From Branchiostoma floridae (lineage: Eukaryota > Chordata > Leptocardii > Amphioxiformes > Branchiostomatidae), in assembly GCF_000003815.2 (NCBI RefSeq), contig NC_049995.1:13230062-13294061 (forward strand): a DNA stretch of 64,000 nt, read 5' to 3'. Both the position numbers and the translations under genes were made by a program. Below are positions 21,001 through 30,607 of the stretch, one piece after another (position 1 is the stretch's first letter; every line of letters begins with the position of its first letter). The notes under the pieces were generated by a model that was given only the letters and a program-made list of their open reading frames with translations, had not been told where the DNA came from and ran no database searches.

Positions 21001-24000
21001 GTCTGTGAATAGTCTGGACCCAGCACATTGGAGACAGTACAGGTGTACGTTCCTGCATGAACTCTGTCAACATTACGCAGAGTCAGGCTGGCGGAACCAT
21101 CTGATGCCAGTTGTGTGTCTTCGCGGTGGAAGGTGTAGGTGAAGGGTGTAGTTCCTGACGTCACAGTACAGGTCAGCTGGACATCCTGGTTTTGTGTCTC
21201 ACACACTTGGGTTGGGCTCAGAGACAGGGTTGGGGTACCGGGGGGATCTGTAAGATTGCGCAGAATAACAAGAGTCATACTTCCTTGAAATGGATTTAAT
21301 GAGAAATATATTTACATAATCTATGTTGTGATGGTGATGTTCTCTTTAAATAAACTTACACATGTCATGAGTATGAACTTTCATTTATTTGATAATTTGT
21401 AAATAAGAATCTTCACGGTGGCCCCTTCAGTTAAATCACCTAGTGCCTGATTTCCAAGGGGGCCCTTACAAAAACATAACTAATCAAAGTACGAGTAAAA
21501 ACGTTAATTGTTAACTTAAGTGGTTTTGCCATTTAGTATCAAATATTAAGATCAGTTCCTGATTAGCATGTTTGGTATCTATTTATGTTTTAACAACCAT
21601 GTATTACATAAGATACATTTATTGAAGCCCAGTGATGGAAAACAATATAGTAAACAAATTTCCTAATTGCTTATGAAAAAGTTCAGCTTTGCATAATATG
21701 TATCTAACTGAGTGCATCTTTGCCAAATCTAGTAGCAAACCCGAATGATGAAAATTGGACGTCCTTCATTTATTCTCTTTGGAACTTTTTACAAAATACC
21801 ACTGCAGTTCAAAAGGTAAATGAACGGAACCAAACCTTCCCCGTGTAATTGCATGGGAAAACATTTATGATAAATTCTTGTCGGGGAAAACTTAACGGCA
21901 AACATAATATATTATGACTTTGGGGAAAAACCTATCAGCGACGAAATTAAATGTCATGGTCTGTTCTGTGTAAATAGCCGGGCGTGAGGTAGAAATAAAG
22001 TGCACTGACGACTGCTCACCGAGCAAACAGACTGGTCAGAAAATAACACCCACTGACGGATTTAGAATGAATATATCTGTCTAATCTTAATCGCACGTAG
22101 CGATAAAAAGTAAACTTGTCAACGTTTTGTCCCGACAAAACTTATCAAGAGAAGATTGACCCAACGTTTCCTGAGCAGAAACCTGTACTGTAAGCAGTAA
22201 ACTTCAAGGCATATTCCATGTGAAGAGCCTGGCCGACTTCTCAACGAACATACGGACTCATTGGAGAATAGCTGATAAAGGTACATATCCCCGTGACAAC
22301 TAAAGGTCCCAATCATCTACTCAGACTTTTCTGAGCATTGATAGTCCATCAGAAAATCATTCTTCTAGATCTGACCCACTTTCATGTACAAATACTATAG
22401 GAATTTGAAATATTAATAAATATTAATGACAAAGCTTAAGGATCAATGTTAATACCTAACAGGGAGCTTGGATGGCGCGGGGTACAAAGTACAATGTGCG
22501 AAGCTGGAAATGACGTCACTCAGGTTATTGCCATATGACGTATATCCTTTTTTCGACCCAAGTACGAAGTCAATCCGTACGTAATTCTATGCGCACACAA
22601 AACATCCATAAACGCCCAAAAAGGCGGAGAATTATTCGCCGTATACAAGTCATGGCTTAGTGGAACATTACATGTTCTATCTTGATGATTTTGACAATAC
22701 TTCCTGGTCACTCATGATCATTTAAACATTAGCTTACAAGTATGAAGGGCAAACATTGACCTTTACGCATAATGTGATAGATTTTGTGTTACCTGTCAAT
22801 TTCTAAGACCTCTCAGCCTGCTTAATTTTGTAAAGTATATAATGCATTGACTTAGTCACCCATCCGTAATTAATGTGTTGGAAAAAGAAAGTTATTACAC
22901 TCTGTGCTACAAAAATTCAACGCAGATCAATGCTTAATAGGTAATTTTTGGAAACCATATTCAGGCAAAGATTAGAAAAATTAACTGAATAAATAACGAA
23001 TAGCTGTCCCGAACAAAAATCTGCAAATGCATTCATTAATTTCAAACATAGTCCTAGCCTTACCCAATTCTATCTAGATATCTAGTTCCATCCTCATTTT
23101 ATGATTATGCTTACCTAAAACAGAGATATCTGCATCACTGCTGGTAGCCCCATCCCCAAAGACGTTCACAAAGCAACTGTAAGTCCCAGTGTCAGCCATT
23201 GTCATGTTTGTCAGCTTCAGACTTGCATCTTGGTTACTGAAATCTCCTGCAAATGTAGCCCGTGTTTCATACCCGACACCAGGGTAGACTTGTGTATTAT
23301 CGGATCCATCGACCTGCATCTGGTAAACGGTCTGAACGTTCCCTCCTATTGGAGTGAATGACCAACCCGCCATAACAAATCCATCCGGCAGGCTTGTTTC
23401 ATAAGTACAGCTGAAGGTGTAATCACTGCCTGAGGCTACTGAGTCACTCGAGGGGCTGGTTGTAACTGTGACACGTTGGGCATCTGGGGTGCAGTAAAGC
23501 CATTAGCTATTGCTTGAAAATTATCCTTGTAATCACGTCTATATATTTCAAAAATTTGCTGCTACTAACACCTATCTTTACAACCAAACGAGGATTTACA
23601 TGTTAGAGGATACAGTATAGTGATAGGCAAAATAGATTACTTTGTATGGATATGAGCGAGGTAGTGTACGTTTTAACGTAGGTAACGACGACCCGATAGT
23701 AACAGTCATTTTCTAGGTGTCTTACAGATTACAGAAAACAAGCAAAAAGTAGAGTTCGAGGAACACATCCCTTTGCCAAATAATTATGCCTTTACTTAAG
23801 ACTTTAATGTCTTATTACTAAATAGTGCCTACCCCAATAGCAAATGACTGCGTGAAATTGTGTTCCCCACAAACCCACGAACGCTACCAAAAACATAAAC
23901 TTCTTGGCAAAGGTGACACTTGTGATACCTTCCAGTGCAACTTTCATAGTGCTATGATAAAATCATGTACAGTCAAACCTGTCTATAGTGGCCACTCAAG

Positions 24001-27000
24001 GGACCGGACAAACGTGGCCACCATAGACAGGTGGCCTCTGTATAGAGGTGGTAACTTGTAGATAAAATACCCAAGGGACCGACAAAAAGTGGCCACTATG
24101 GGCAGGTGGCCCCTCTGTAGGGGTGGCCCCTACTACAGGTTTGACTGTAGTCTCTACCAGATTCCGGCCTAGCCGAATAGTAAATGATGATAGGGAGCTT
24201 GGCCACCGCGTACTCAAAACCACCGCGAACATTTTTCCATGACAATAAGAGACTACAGTGCATGGAACTTAAAACCACCGTGAAAGTCCTTTTTCCCACG
24301 AAATTAAATCCCCGCGAACTTAAATGCATTTACATTAGTGCATTCTAATGTATCCTAAGTGGCAAAAAAATTAGTCACAGTAGAAGACTGTTACCACAGA
24401 TGACCTGGTAGCATCCCTGGTATGGTCAATCAGAATTTCATGCTTTTTAGCGGATTTTTTCCCCAGTATAAGGGCGTCCAGGTCACAAGGCTCGTGGAGC
24501 TAAATATATAAGAAGCAGCTGTGCCCTTAGATATAGGTCAAAATGAGATATATAGAAAACACACTGTTTCTGTTGATTGGCCACTGATTACAATTAAATG
24601 CATCTTTCCATGTAGATCATCATCTAAAGTACCTTTCAGCCAAAAACGTTCATTATTTATTATACAAATTAGCTGTCAATTTGCATAATTACTTTCAAAT
24701 AATGTTAGTCTACACTAAGGCTATCTACCACTCAAACATCACGACCACAGCATGTTCAGAACATAAGATGTCAAAAATTGAAGTTTTGCTGCAGTATCTT
24801 AGGCAGCCACTAGGGGACCCGTTATCGAATTCAACCTTTGTTTTTCTGACCGCTACATGCCTACCAAATTTTATCATGATCCATTCAAGGCTTCTCGAGT
24901 TATGGTGTACACAAGAAAGCGGACGCACACATTCGGCCCGCTTCCGCCCTGACGGAAAAAGGCTACTCCAACCATTTTCGAACACGACCTTCCTTTCTGC
25001 AACCGCTACTGAAATACCAAATATCATTAAAACCCATACACAGTTTCTATGCTGTTGACCTACATACAGGGACACAACATGAGGCCTTAATAGAGAATAT
25101 AACCTTCTTGGCGACCTCAACATCACAACAACCGAAAACTAATGACCAAATTCCGAAAACAAACAACAAATTAGAAATAAAAACTGAACCTAAAAAAGAC
25201 TAACTTAATACTGAAAACATCTCGAAAACAACGGAAAAATACCATAAACAGGAAATACCATAAACAGGCGAAAACAACCAAAAGCGACCGAAAACGGAGT
25301 GATAACAAAACAATGATCCCCTGGTTTGGCCCAACAACATTGCAAGTTTTAGTGTATGATATGTTACTGAAGACATTCACATACGCCATATGTCATTTCA
25401 CCTTTTGCTTGGAGACTACATCTTTCTACCAGTAGCAAGGGTGGTCAATAACAAGACCTTGTGATCACAGGATCTACTTCCTAAGTATGTCCTTGTTTAA
25501 TCTTATGTAGTGTTTTTGTGGCGCTGCCACTATGTCTATATCTCTGTCCATTGTATTTTCAATATAAAATCCACTTACCTAAAACTGAGATATCTGTTGT
25601 TTTCTGATCATCCCCATCACCAAATACAGACACATAGCAGTTGTAAGTCCCACTGTCATTCTCAGTCAAACCTGTCAGCTGCAGGCTGACATCCTGGTTA
25701 CTGATGCCTCCCATAAACGTGGTTCTTGTTTCATAGCCAGGGCCAAAGATTTCTCTGTTGTTAAAACCATATAACTGGTACATAGTTTTATAAGCAGAAC
25801 CATCTCCTGGGATAAATGTCCAGGTCACATCCGGAGGTTCATCAGGCAGACTTGTCACATAAGTACAGTTCAAGGTACAAGAACTTCTGGTGGCTGCTGT
25901 GGCACTGGATGGACTGACTGTCACTGTTACCCCATGAACGCCTGGGATACCATCAAAATGTACAGCAATAAATCATTTTGGGGACTCTCATTTGTGAAAT
26001 CTCATTTTATAATGTTCATATCAAGATGTACGCCAGACTACGTACGTTACTTGACAATTTTTCTTTCATGAAGAAACAAATTTCATAGGAATACTGTGAC
26101 AAGGAATCAGTTGAAGTTGGCATTGTCACCATCGAGTTATGATTACAAAATGATAAAATATGATTATAGATTCTTAAGATATGGTCGCTTAAGTTTCAAG
26201 TAAAGACCGGGAAGAAAAATTCTATAATGCTGATCCTTCGATCCCGCGCTGTGCATCACATAAATGTGATCTTGGCTCAACTATAAATAAACATTGCAGA
26301 CCATAGATGTCTCTGTGAGAAAAACACTCATGACATGTCACAGAAATTATTGACCTACGTTACCAAAGTCAAGACGTGTCAACATGTTGCTAACTTCCCC
26401 AATGGTTCACTAATATTAAACTCTACGAACGAAAACAAAGGCAACGCAAGATCATCAATAACAAGGGAATGGTAGTATACAAACAACAGCTCATTATGAT
26501 AATATATATCAGATGGAACCCCTCTCCCCCGTTACGCCATACTATCAATCTGACAAAAAGTGCTTACACACATTGCAATCGCTTGCACCCGAGGAATAAG
26601 GAAAAAAGAACAGAGGAAAACAACATGATTCGTCGAAAGAGCACGTTTTTTTTTGCGGAATGAAAGCCTGTTCCTAGTAGGTTTCAGCTTACTTCCTGGT
26701 CGACTACTTGCAGCCTCTGATTACAAGAGAGTATTACGCAATTGCGCAAACATAGTCCGAATGATTCGGAAAAAACCATGCCCACCATGGGGTGCCTGTA
26801 TACCGCCGTGCAAAGGTCAGACATGACGTTTGCATAATGTATGTGCATAGTCAACAACACTAACTCAAAAATGGATGATGTAGAAAATGACTAATCAACT
26901 GCTGGAATTATTGATCTCTAAGAACTTAGACAGCACCTGATTCCACATTTTATTCTTGTCGTCAAGTTTTGTCCCATTCATGTTACTTAGCAACTATCGT

Positions 27001-28650
27001 ATATACCTGTACATAAAGTGGGATCGTGTAGCACAGTCGGTAGGATTTTCTTATTACAACCCAGAAGTTCTATGTTCGAATCCGTTACTGTGCCACCAAT
27101 ATTGTGCCCTTGGGAAAGGCACCTTACACGCGTTTTCTCACTTCACTCAGGTAAAAATTAGTACTGTAGCTTCATTTAGAGCCGTTCCTCGGATAGGACG
27201 TTAAATGGAGGTTCCGTGTCTGAGGAGAGCCACACTACGAGCACGTTAAAGATCCCACCGCACTTATCGAAAAGAGTAGGGGTCCTTTTCGGTGTGAGTG
27301 GTTCAAAAGCTACTGTCCTTTGGCCGCACCTGGGGTAATTGCTGTCTTATTAAGGTCTCCAGACCCTTGAGATTTAGCCCCGCCTTTTGTAATGCAGAAT
27401 TCATATTCCAAGGTCTTATTGTTTTTCTTGCATGATTTTATCATAACTATCATCATTATATCATAAGGATAAAAAGGTAAGGAAGGGGGAAACGTGCAGG
27501 GACAAAGCTGTTGAGTGAGTCATGGGGTACTACTTATTTCTTACTTTTAGACTATGTGTACCTTTGGGAGTGACTTTGCAAATGTAACAACGATTTGATA
27601 TTACAGAAGTCTCTTTCATCTTACTCTACTCCCTCAAAACATGTTAGGCAGATCATTGTGTCATGCAAAGATTATCTAAAATCGTAGATAGAATTATATA
27701 CAACTGTAGACTTACTGGCAAGTTACAGCTCAGATTCCACGGATGATATTGACGAAAAGTCACTCAGACTTCCTACACATCTGTAGGTTCCCTCATCAGC
27801 TTGCTGCACATTGTCCAACAGCAGGAACCCTGTGGCATTGATTGATGTCCGTCCTGCATAGGCTGGAGCTGGTCCCAACAGGTCAGCAACAATTACATTA
27901 GGTGAACCAAGTTTTGACCATTCTGTGGTTCTTAGGGTCAGTCCTCCTGTCAGGGTCACTTCACAGGACAGGGCGGCTGTTTCTCCAATCGCGATGTATA
28001 ATACAGAAGCTGTGATAGAATAAGCATAATGAAAAGTGATTTTCGACAAGTACTTTACAATTTTCTTTATGTAAAGTGTACTGTAAAGCAAATGTTAGGA
28101 AGAAAACTTTCATTTTCATTTTCACACATTAATTTTTCACACATTCATTTTCACACCAGGGTAAAGCTAGATGCACAGTTATTTTATTCCTCGTTTCGAC
28201 AGGTATTCAACAAGCAACAGTGCGATACAATAATATCACTGCGAAAGTTGTGGACCACCGATTCTGTTTAGGTCAACGTGAACGCAATTTTATAATCACA
28301 CGTATACACAGGAAAAACGTTGTCTATCCCTTATAATACCTGTTACTAAAATGTCAGTGTACTTTTAGCAACCCAAAAATTGCATGTGGTCTTACCATAA
28401 ATTTTCAAAATATGATCTGTATTAAGAATTTACTCATGGTGACGGTATTCCTTATTACCTCCTGTATAGGTTTAGGTGGGTATATCATTGCAGTGACCAA
28501 ACGAAGCTTAAGGTTAAGAACGCATCTATCAAAAAGATAACCAATGATTTGTTAAATTATTAGATGTGACATACCTTGAGCAAGTCCTTTAGACAACAGG
28601 AATCCGCAGACAAGCCACACCAGTAGCACGTGACCGTTTCGAGGTATCAT
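12282..28650 (-). CDS. Gene 2: Ig/FN3/SEA receptor tyrosine kinase, 26 exons
   Basis: This is a predicted single-pass receptor tyrosine kinase that would bind an unknown ligand outside the cell and phosphorylate tyrosines inside. Exons (high to low): 28650-28575, 28009-27716, 25941-25579, 23483-23115, 21247-20972, 20673-20410, 20171-19923, 19480-19199, 18957-18682, 18192-17923, 17759-17460, 17218-17124, 16975-16917, 16719-16571, 16293-16183, 15967-15921, 15703-15650, 15375-15331, 15085-14914, 14528-14430, 14276-14095, 13808-13695, 13430-13319, 13124-13028, 12791-12692, 12356-12282. All junctions have AG/GT sites and the summed length is 1510 codons including the stop. Order: signal peptide, nine Ig domains, FN3, SEA, membrane helix, three tyrosine-motif exons, kinase. 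One defect: an in-frame TAA in exon 2, although exon 2 can be skipped without changing frame. The ligand is unknown, and I do not assign it to a named vertebrate RTK; the kinase is closest in style to the FGFR/VEGFR group. Confidence 0.88.
15230..15275. repeat. (TG)n-rich microsatellite
   Basis: An imperfect TG run lies in the intron between exons 18 and 19 of gene 2. Confidence 0.85.
15331..15967 (-). CDS. Gene 2 exons 16-18: juxtamembrane tyrosine motifs
   Basis: Three tiny exons (15967-15921, 15703-15650, 15375-15331) link membrane and kinase. Exon 17 carries DAYQSLRI, exon 18 carries DHTYQGLM, and exon 19 opens with ESAYEDL. The first two YxxL motifs are 11 residues apart and the next is 13 residues on. 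Exons 17 and 18 are phase 0-0 (54 and 45 nt), so either can be skipped in frame. The same layout is found in gene 3. Confidence 0.82.
16183..16293 (-). CDS. Gene 2 exon 15: transmembrane helix
   Basis: The 111-nt exon encodes a strongly hydrophobic run ([18 protein letters not shown] and following residues) ended by the basic stop-transfer sequence RRRTSR, so the downstream part is cytoplasmic. Confidence 0.92.
16571..17218 (-). CDS. Gene 2 exons 12-14: SEA domain
   Basis: Three exons (17218-17124, 16975-16917, 16719-16571; phases 0 and 2 at the internal junctions) encode a membrane-proximal SEA-like module. Its second half reads [10 protein letters not shown], then [12 protein letters not shown]. 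The G-S-V step is the site at which many SEA domains self-cleave while the halves stay associated. Exon boundaries and the G-S-V position are shared with gene 3. SEA identity rests on this pattern and on the position between FN3 and the membrane. Confidence 0.72.
17460..17759 (-). CDS. Gene 2 exon 11: fibronectin type III domain
   Basis: The 300-nt exon has the FN3 hallmarks: EAPNNL at the start, [10 protein letters not shown], the THTVQYR strand and [15 protein letters not shown] near the end. The acceptor was chosen as CTCAG|CC at 17760/17759 because the alternative AG creates a TAG. Gene 3 has the equivalent exon at 36216-36521. Confidence 0.88.
17923..18192 (-). CDS. Gene 2 exon 10: Ig domain
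   Basis: The last Ig domain before FN3 has LECSA, YTWMKGG and [13 protein letters not shown]. Its position matches gene 3 exon 10 (36663-36944). Phase 1-1, 270 nt. Confidence 0.87.
18682..18957 (-). CDS. Gene 2 exon 9: Ig domain
   Basis: The Ig exon starts [15 protein letters not shown], with SLTCTA, MTWVF and [11 protein letters not shown]. Gene 1 keeps only the first 69 nt of the paralogous exon, at 1852-1920. Confidence 0.87.
19199..19480 (-). CDS. Gene 2 exon 8: Ig domain
   Basis: The Ig exon starts [12 protein letters not shown] and has LTCTV, LTWTGP and [11 protein letters not shown]. It differs from gene 1 exon 6 by only a few residues. A 195-bp MITE (19497-19691) ends 16 nt upstream of its acceptor and offers a second, in-frame acceptor (see findings). 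Confidence 0.88.
19497..19691. mobile_element. MITE of the TACTGTAAATG/CGCGAA family
   Basis: The 195-bp element has ends TACTGTAAATG and CATTTACAGTA and interior blocks rich in TTCGCGG/CCGCGAA. A fragment of the same family lies at 24206-24334. It ends 16 nt from the acceptor of gene 2 exon 8. Confidence 0.78.
19923..20171 (-). CDS. Gene 2 exon 7: Ig domain
   Basis: The Ig exon has LRCEL, LVWTYG and [15 protein letters not shown]. It is nearly identical to gene 1 exon 5 (5153-5401). An A-rich tract lies directly behind the donor. Confidence 0.87.
20410..20673 (-). CDS. Gene 2 exon 6: Ig domain
   Basis: The Ig exon carries SVVCSV and [11 protein letters not shown] with the core tryptophan in LQWG. 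It is nearly identical to gene 1 exon 4 (6144-6392) apart from a small length change near the end (five extra residues here). Confidence 0.87.
20972..21247 (-). CDS. Gene 2 exon 5: Ig domain
   Basis: The phase 1-1 Ig exon starts [12 protein letters not shown], with LTCTV (B strand) and [10 protein letters not shown] (F strand). Gene 1 exon 3 (6683-6952) is its frameshifted paralogue, so this copy shows what the intact domain looks like. Confidence 0.87.
21248..23114. other. Gene 2 intron 4
   Basis: A 1.9-kb intron between the V-set exons and the first I-type Ig exon. I see no exon or clear repeat in it. Confidence 0.65.
23115..23483 (-). CDS. Gene 2 exon 4: V-set Ig domain
   Basis: The 369-nt phase 1-1 exon is paralogous to exon 3. 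Shared blocks are TSLPD, GYETR.TF, SNQD.SL.LT and [14 protein letters not shown]. The canonical cysteines are FSCTY and YSC. The stretch between the C' and D strands differs most between the two copies. Confidence 0.85.
23968..24149. mobile_element. MITE with TACAGTCAAACCTGT ends
   Basis: The 182-bp element has perfect 15-bp terminal inverted repeats and internal copies of GTGGCCAC-like sequence. It lies in gene 2 intron 3. Confidence 0.75.
24206..24334. mobile_element. MITE fragment, CGCGAA family
   Basis: The sequence ACCGCGAACATTTTTCC to GCGAACTTAAATGCATTTACA matches the element at 19497-19691 but lacks one end. Confidence 0.6.
24335..25578. other. Gene 2 intron 3, remainder
   Basis: The stretch at 24770-25130 looks like an old dispersed repeat, and 25130-25300 is a degenerate CGAAAACAA-rich tract with a 14-bp duplicate (ATACCATAAACAGG). 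No exon was seen. Confidence 0.55.
25579..25941 (-). CDS. Gene 2 exon 3: V-set Ig domain
   Basis: The 363-nt phase 1-1 exon encodes a V-set domain with B-strand cysteine (TLNCTY), core tryptophan (VTWTF) and F-strand motif [15 protein letters not shown]. It is most similar to the next exon (23115-23483), so the two look like a tandem exon duplication. No counterpart was found in the gene 1 part of the window. Confidence 0.85.
27017..27400 (+). mobile_element. tRNA-derived SINE
   Basis: The 5' part has polymerase III boxes (TAGCACAGTCGGTAGG as A box, GTTCGAATCC as B box). The body reads GGACGTTAAATGGAGGTTCC and GCACGTTAAAGATCCC, and the 3' end TTTAGCCCCGCC. It lies in gene 2 intron 2. Confidence 0.75.
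27716..28009 (-). pseudogene. Gene 2 exon 2: V-like Ig domain with in-frame stop
   Basis: This V-type Ig domain has B-strand LSC and F-strand DEGTYRC motifs and is paralogous to gene 1 exon 2 (7154-7459). Near its end, where gene 1 reads GAG CTG CAA, this copy reads GAG CTG TAA, an in-frame stop two codons plus one base before a near-perfect donor A|GTAAGT (27716/27715). A weaker GT at 27726 lies before the stop, but using it would leave phase 2 and break the frame downstream. Because the exon is phase 1-1, skipping it restores a full reading frame. It could be a null allele, a skipped exon or a sequencing error. Confidence 0.75.
28575..28650 (-). CDS. Gene 2 exon 1: signal peptide
   Basis: The ATG at 28650 opens a short basic N-terminus followed by a hydrophobic run ([13 protein letters not shown]), a typical secretory signal peptide. 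The exon is 76 nt and ends in phase 1 at a CAAG|GTATG donor. The start is supported by close similarity, in protein and in upstream DNA, to the first exon of gene 1 at 8570. Confidence 0.85.
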
Positions 28651-28770
28651 GTCGGGGAGTCGACGTTGGAATCAGACATAGTTTGCATGTGATTACTCAG
28701 TCCGGGTAGAATATTTGTGGACGCCAATTACGTACAGTCCTAATAGTAACATTCGTCCACTCCAAACATG
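28651..28770 (-). promoter_or_regulatory. Gene 2 upstream conserved block
   Basis: It is paralogous to the block upstream of gene 1. Here the ETS-type core is split (ACTCAGTCCGGGT), so this promoter lacks the intact motif while keeping its surroundings. Confidence 0.55.
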
Positions 28771-30607
28771 TTAATGATTAAAGGAAGTGGATGACCTTTG
28801 TACTCATTTCGTAGTTCATTTATTGCACATGGGACTAATTTGCCTTATACTTTCTTCGCACATGCTTGTAATTTACTGCACATAACTTGTTGTATACTAG
28901 TTTAACTTTAATGTATGGTTATAGGTGCTGTGTTCAAATGTACTACTTTGCTGCCTGCGCAACATCTTACTAGAGAGAGATTTTAGTTTGCAAAAAGTCA
29001 TTACAAATAACGGTGATACTGATACGTTGCTTTTGATTTACTGCTTTAGACGCTCTTGAAAGAAATTTTCAAAAGACATAAAGTTCTAGCAGTTATAACA
29101 TTGATGATAAATCTCGTCATTATGGAGATAAGGTGATGTAGATTTAACAGTCTCACAGATTTATGATTATGAGCCCGCGTTGTTCGCTGAGCATCGAAGG
29201 TGAAAGTAGCATTGACAAAAACATCTCGTAAAAACCAAGATGATGTGAAATTTTCTTTTAAAGGGTCAGTAATACGAAACAGAGGTACATATGGTTACAT
29301 AATAGGTGATAATAACAGGCATGATACAATGGCATTTTCAGTACTGCCTCCTAGCGACAACTGGACAAAGTGCGGTACATTACGCACAACAGAAAAGGCA
29401 TGCCTCCCATGCACAACGGTGTCACGCTGCACTGAGCGGAGTGTTTGCATGGCCTTGAAAACTTACTCCCCTCTCGGTACCCCCCTCAACCTTCACACTG
29501 ATAGGCCCCTATAGTGAACAGAAGGGAGGCATGCCTTTTCTGATATCTACTTACGATCTGTAGTTATAAAGAATTAAATTTTTTTGATTAGATGAAAACA
29601 AACATTTTCTAATTAATACAGATCATTAGTAGATATCAGTTTGCGCAACACTACGTTTGTAGCTTTCATCATTATGCAACAAAAAACAAACTTTTTTTTA
29701 CAGTGGTATGTACCAATGTGCTGTATTTTGTCATAGAAAAAAATAATATCAGAGCCAATAAAAATGATGACGTCATCAATTTGGCCCCCAAAAAATCAGA
29801 TTTAGAATTCTTTAATGCCCATCTATCAACATTCGTTACGGCTCCATTCTTTCTTAATTCATTAATAAGAAAACAGTGGAAGGTCAAAATGCCAATTTAG
29901 CCAACCGAGATACCTTAACATCATCATGTACATCAGCAAAGTGCTATGTAAAGATGTTGACAGCTCTCAAAAGGCTATGTTTGTTGCTGTAGGTAATGAT
30001 ATTTCTCAAGAAATTAGACAATTGAACGTCGGATTTACTGTGATAGTTATCTATGAGATGCTGTTGTCTCTGACATGTACTGAATGACTAAATGTATATA
30101 TAATATTGTAGCAAACGTGTTTGTACTATTGTATTAAACAGAATTGGCGTCTCATTATTGTGTGAAATATATATATAACGTTATAGAATTGAAATAGACA
30201 ACTTCAAAACATTCTGAATCATCAAAACGCACAGGTACTTGAAACTCTTTCACACGGTGTAAAGTGAAACTGTGCTGTAAATATTTCAACCACTAAGATA
30301 TCTTTGGTATAGGGAAAACATCATGACAGCACGATGCATTGAATAACTTGTTGTCGCCCTCTAATAAGCTGACCATGGATACAAACTTTCTCTGCGTTCA
30401 ATCACCTCTTTGTCAATGAGGCACGATGGACAACATTAACACATGTTTGTATACTTTTAGAGCTCTCCTACCCACAACGAACAAAAAACCGAACAGGCAA
30501 ACGAACAACTGAACACAAAAATCAAGCAACCAAACAAAGAACTAGACAAATGTTGGAAAAAACAAAAGCTCCACGGCAGAAGTGATGAACTCATCCCAGG
30601 TGCCTGG
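28771..30607. other. Spacer between genes 3 and 2
   Basis: There is no gene. It holds the small MITE at 29390-29542, a short hairpin of GATATCTAC and its inverse (29541-29642), and the 3' flank shared with gene 2. Confidence 0.7.
29390..29542. mobile_element. Small MITE with 19-bp inverted ends
   Basis: CAGAAAAGGCATGCCTCCC at 29390 is repeated inverted at 29524-29542. A diverged relative without a clean right end lies at about 9340-9530, so part of this region is shared between the two intergenic spacers. Confidence 0.6.

Noticed and set aside
27017-27090. Functional tRNA gene
   Set aside because: A and B boxes are present, but the sequence continues into a SINE body and does not form a clean cloverleaf by eye.
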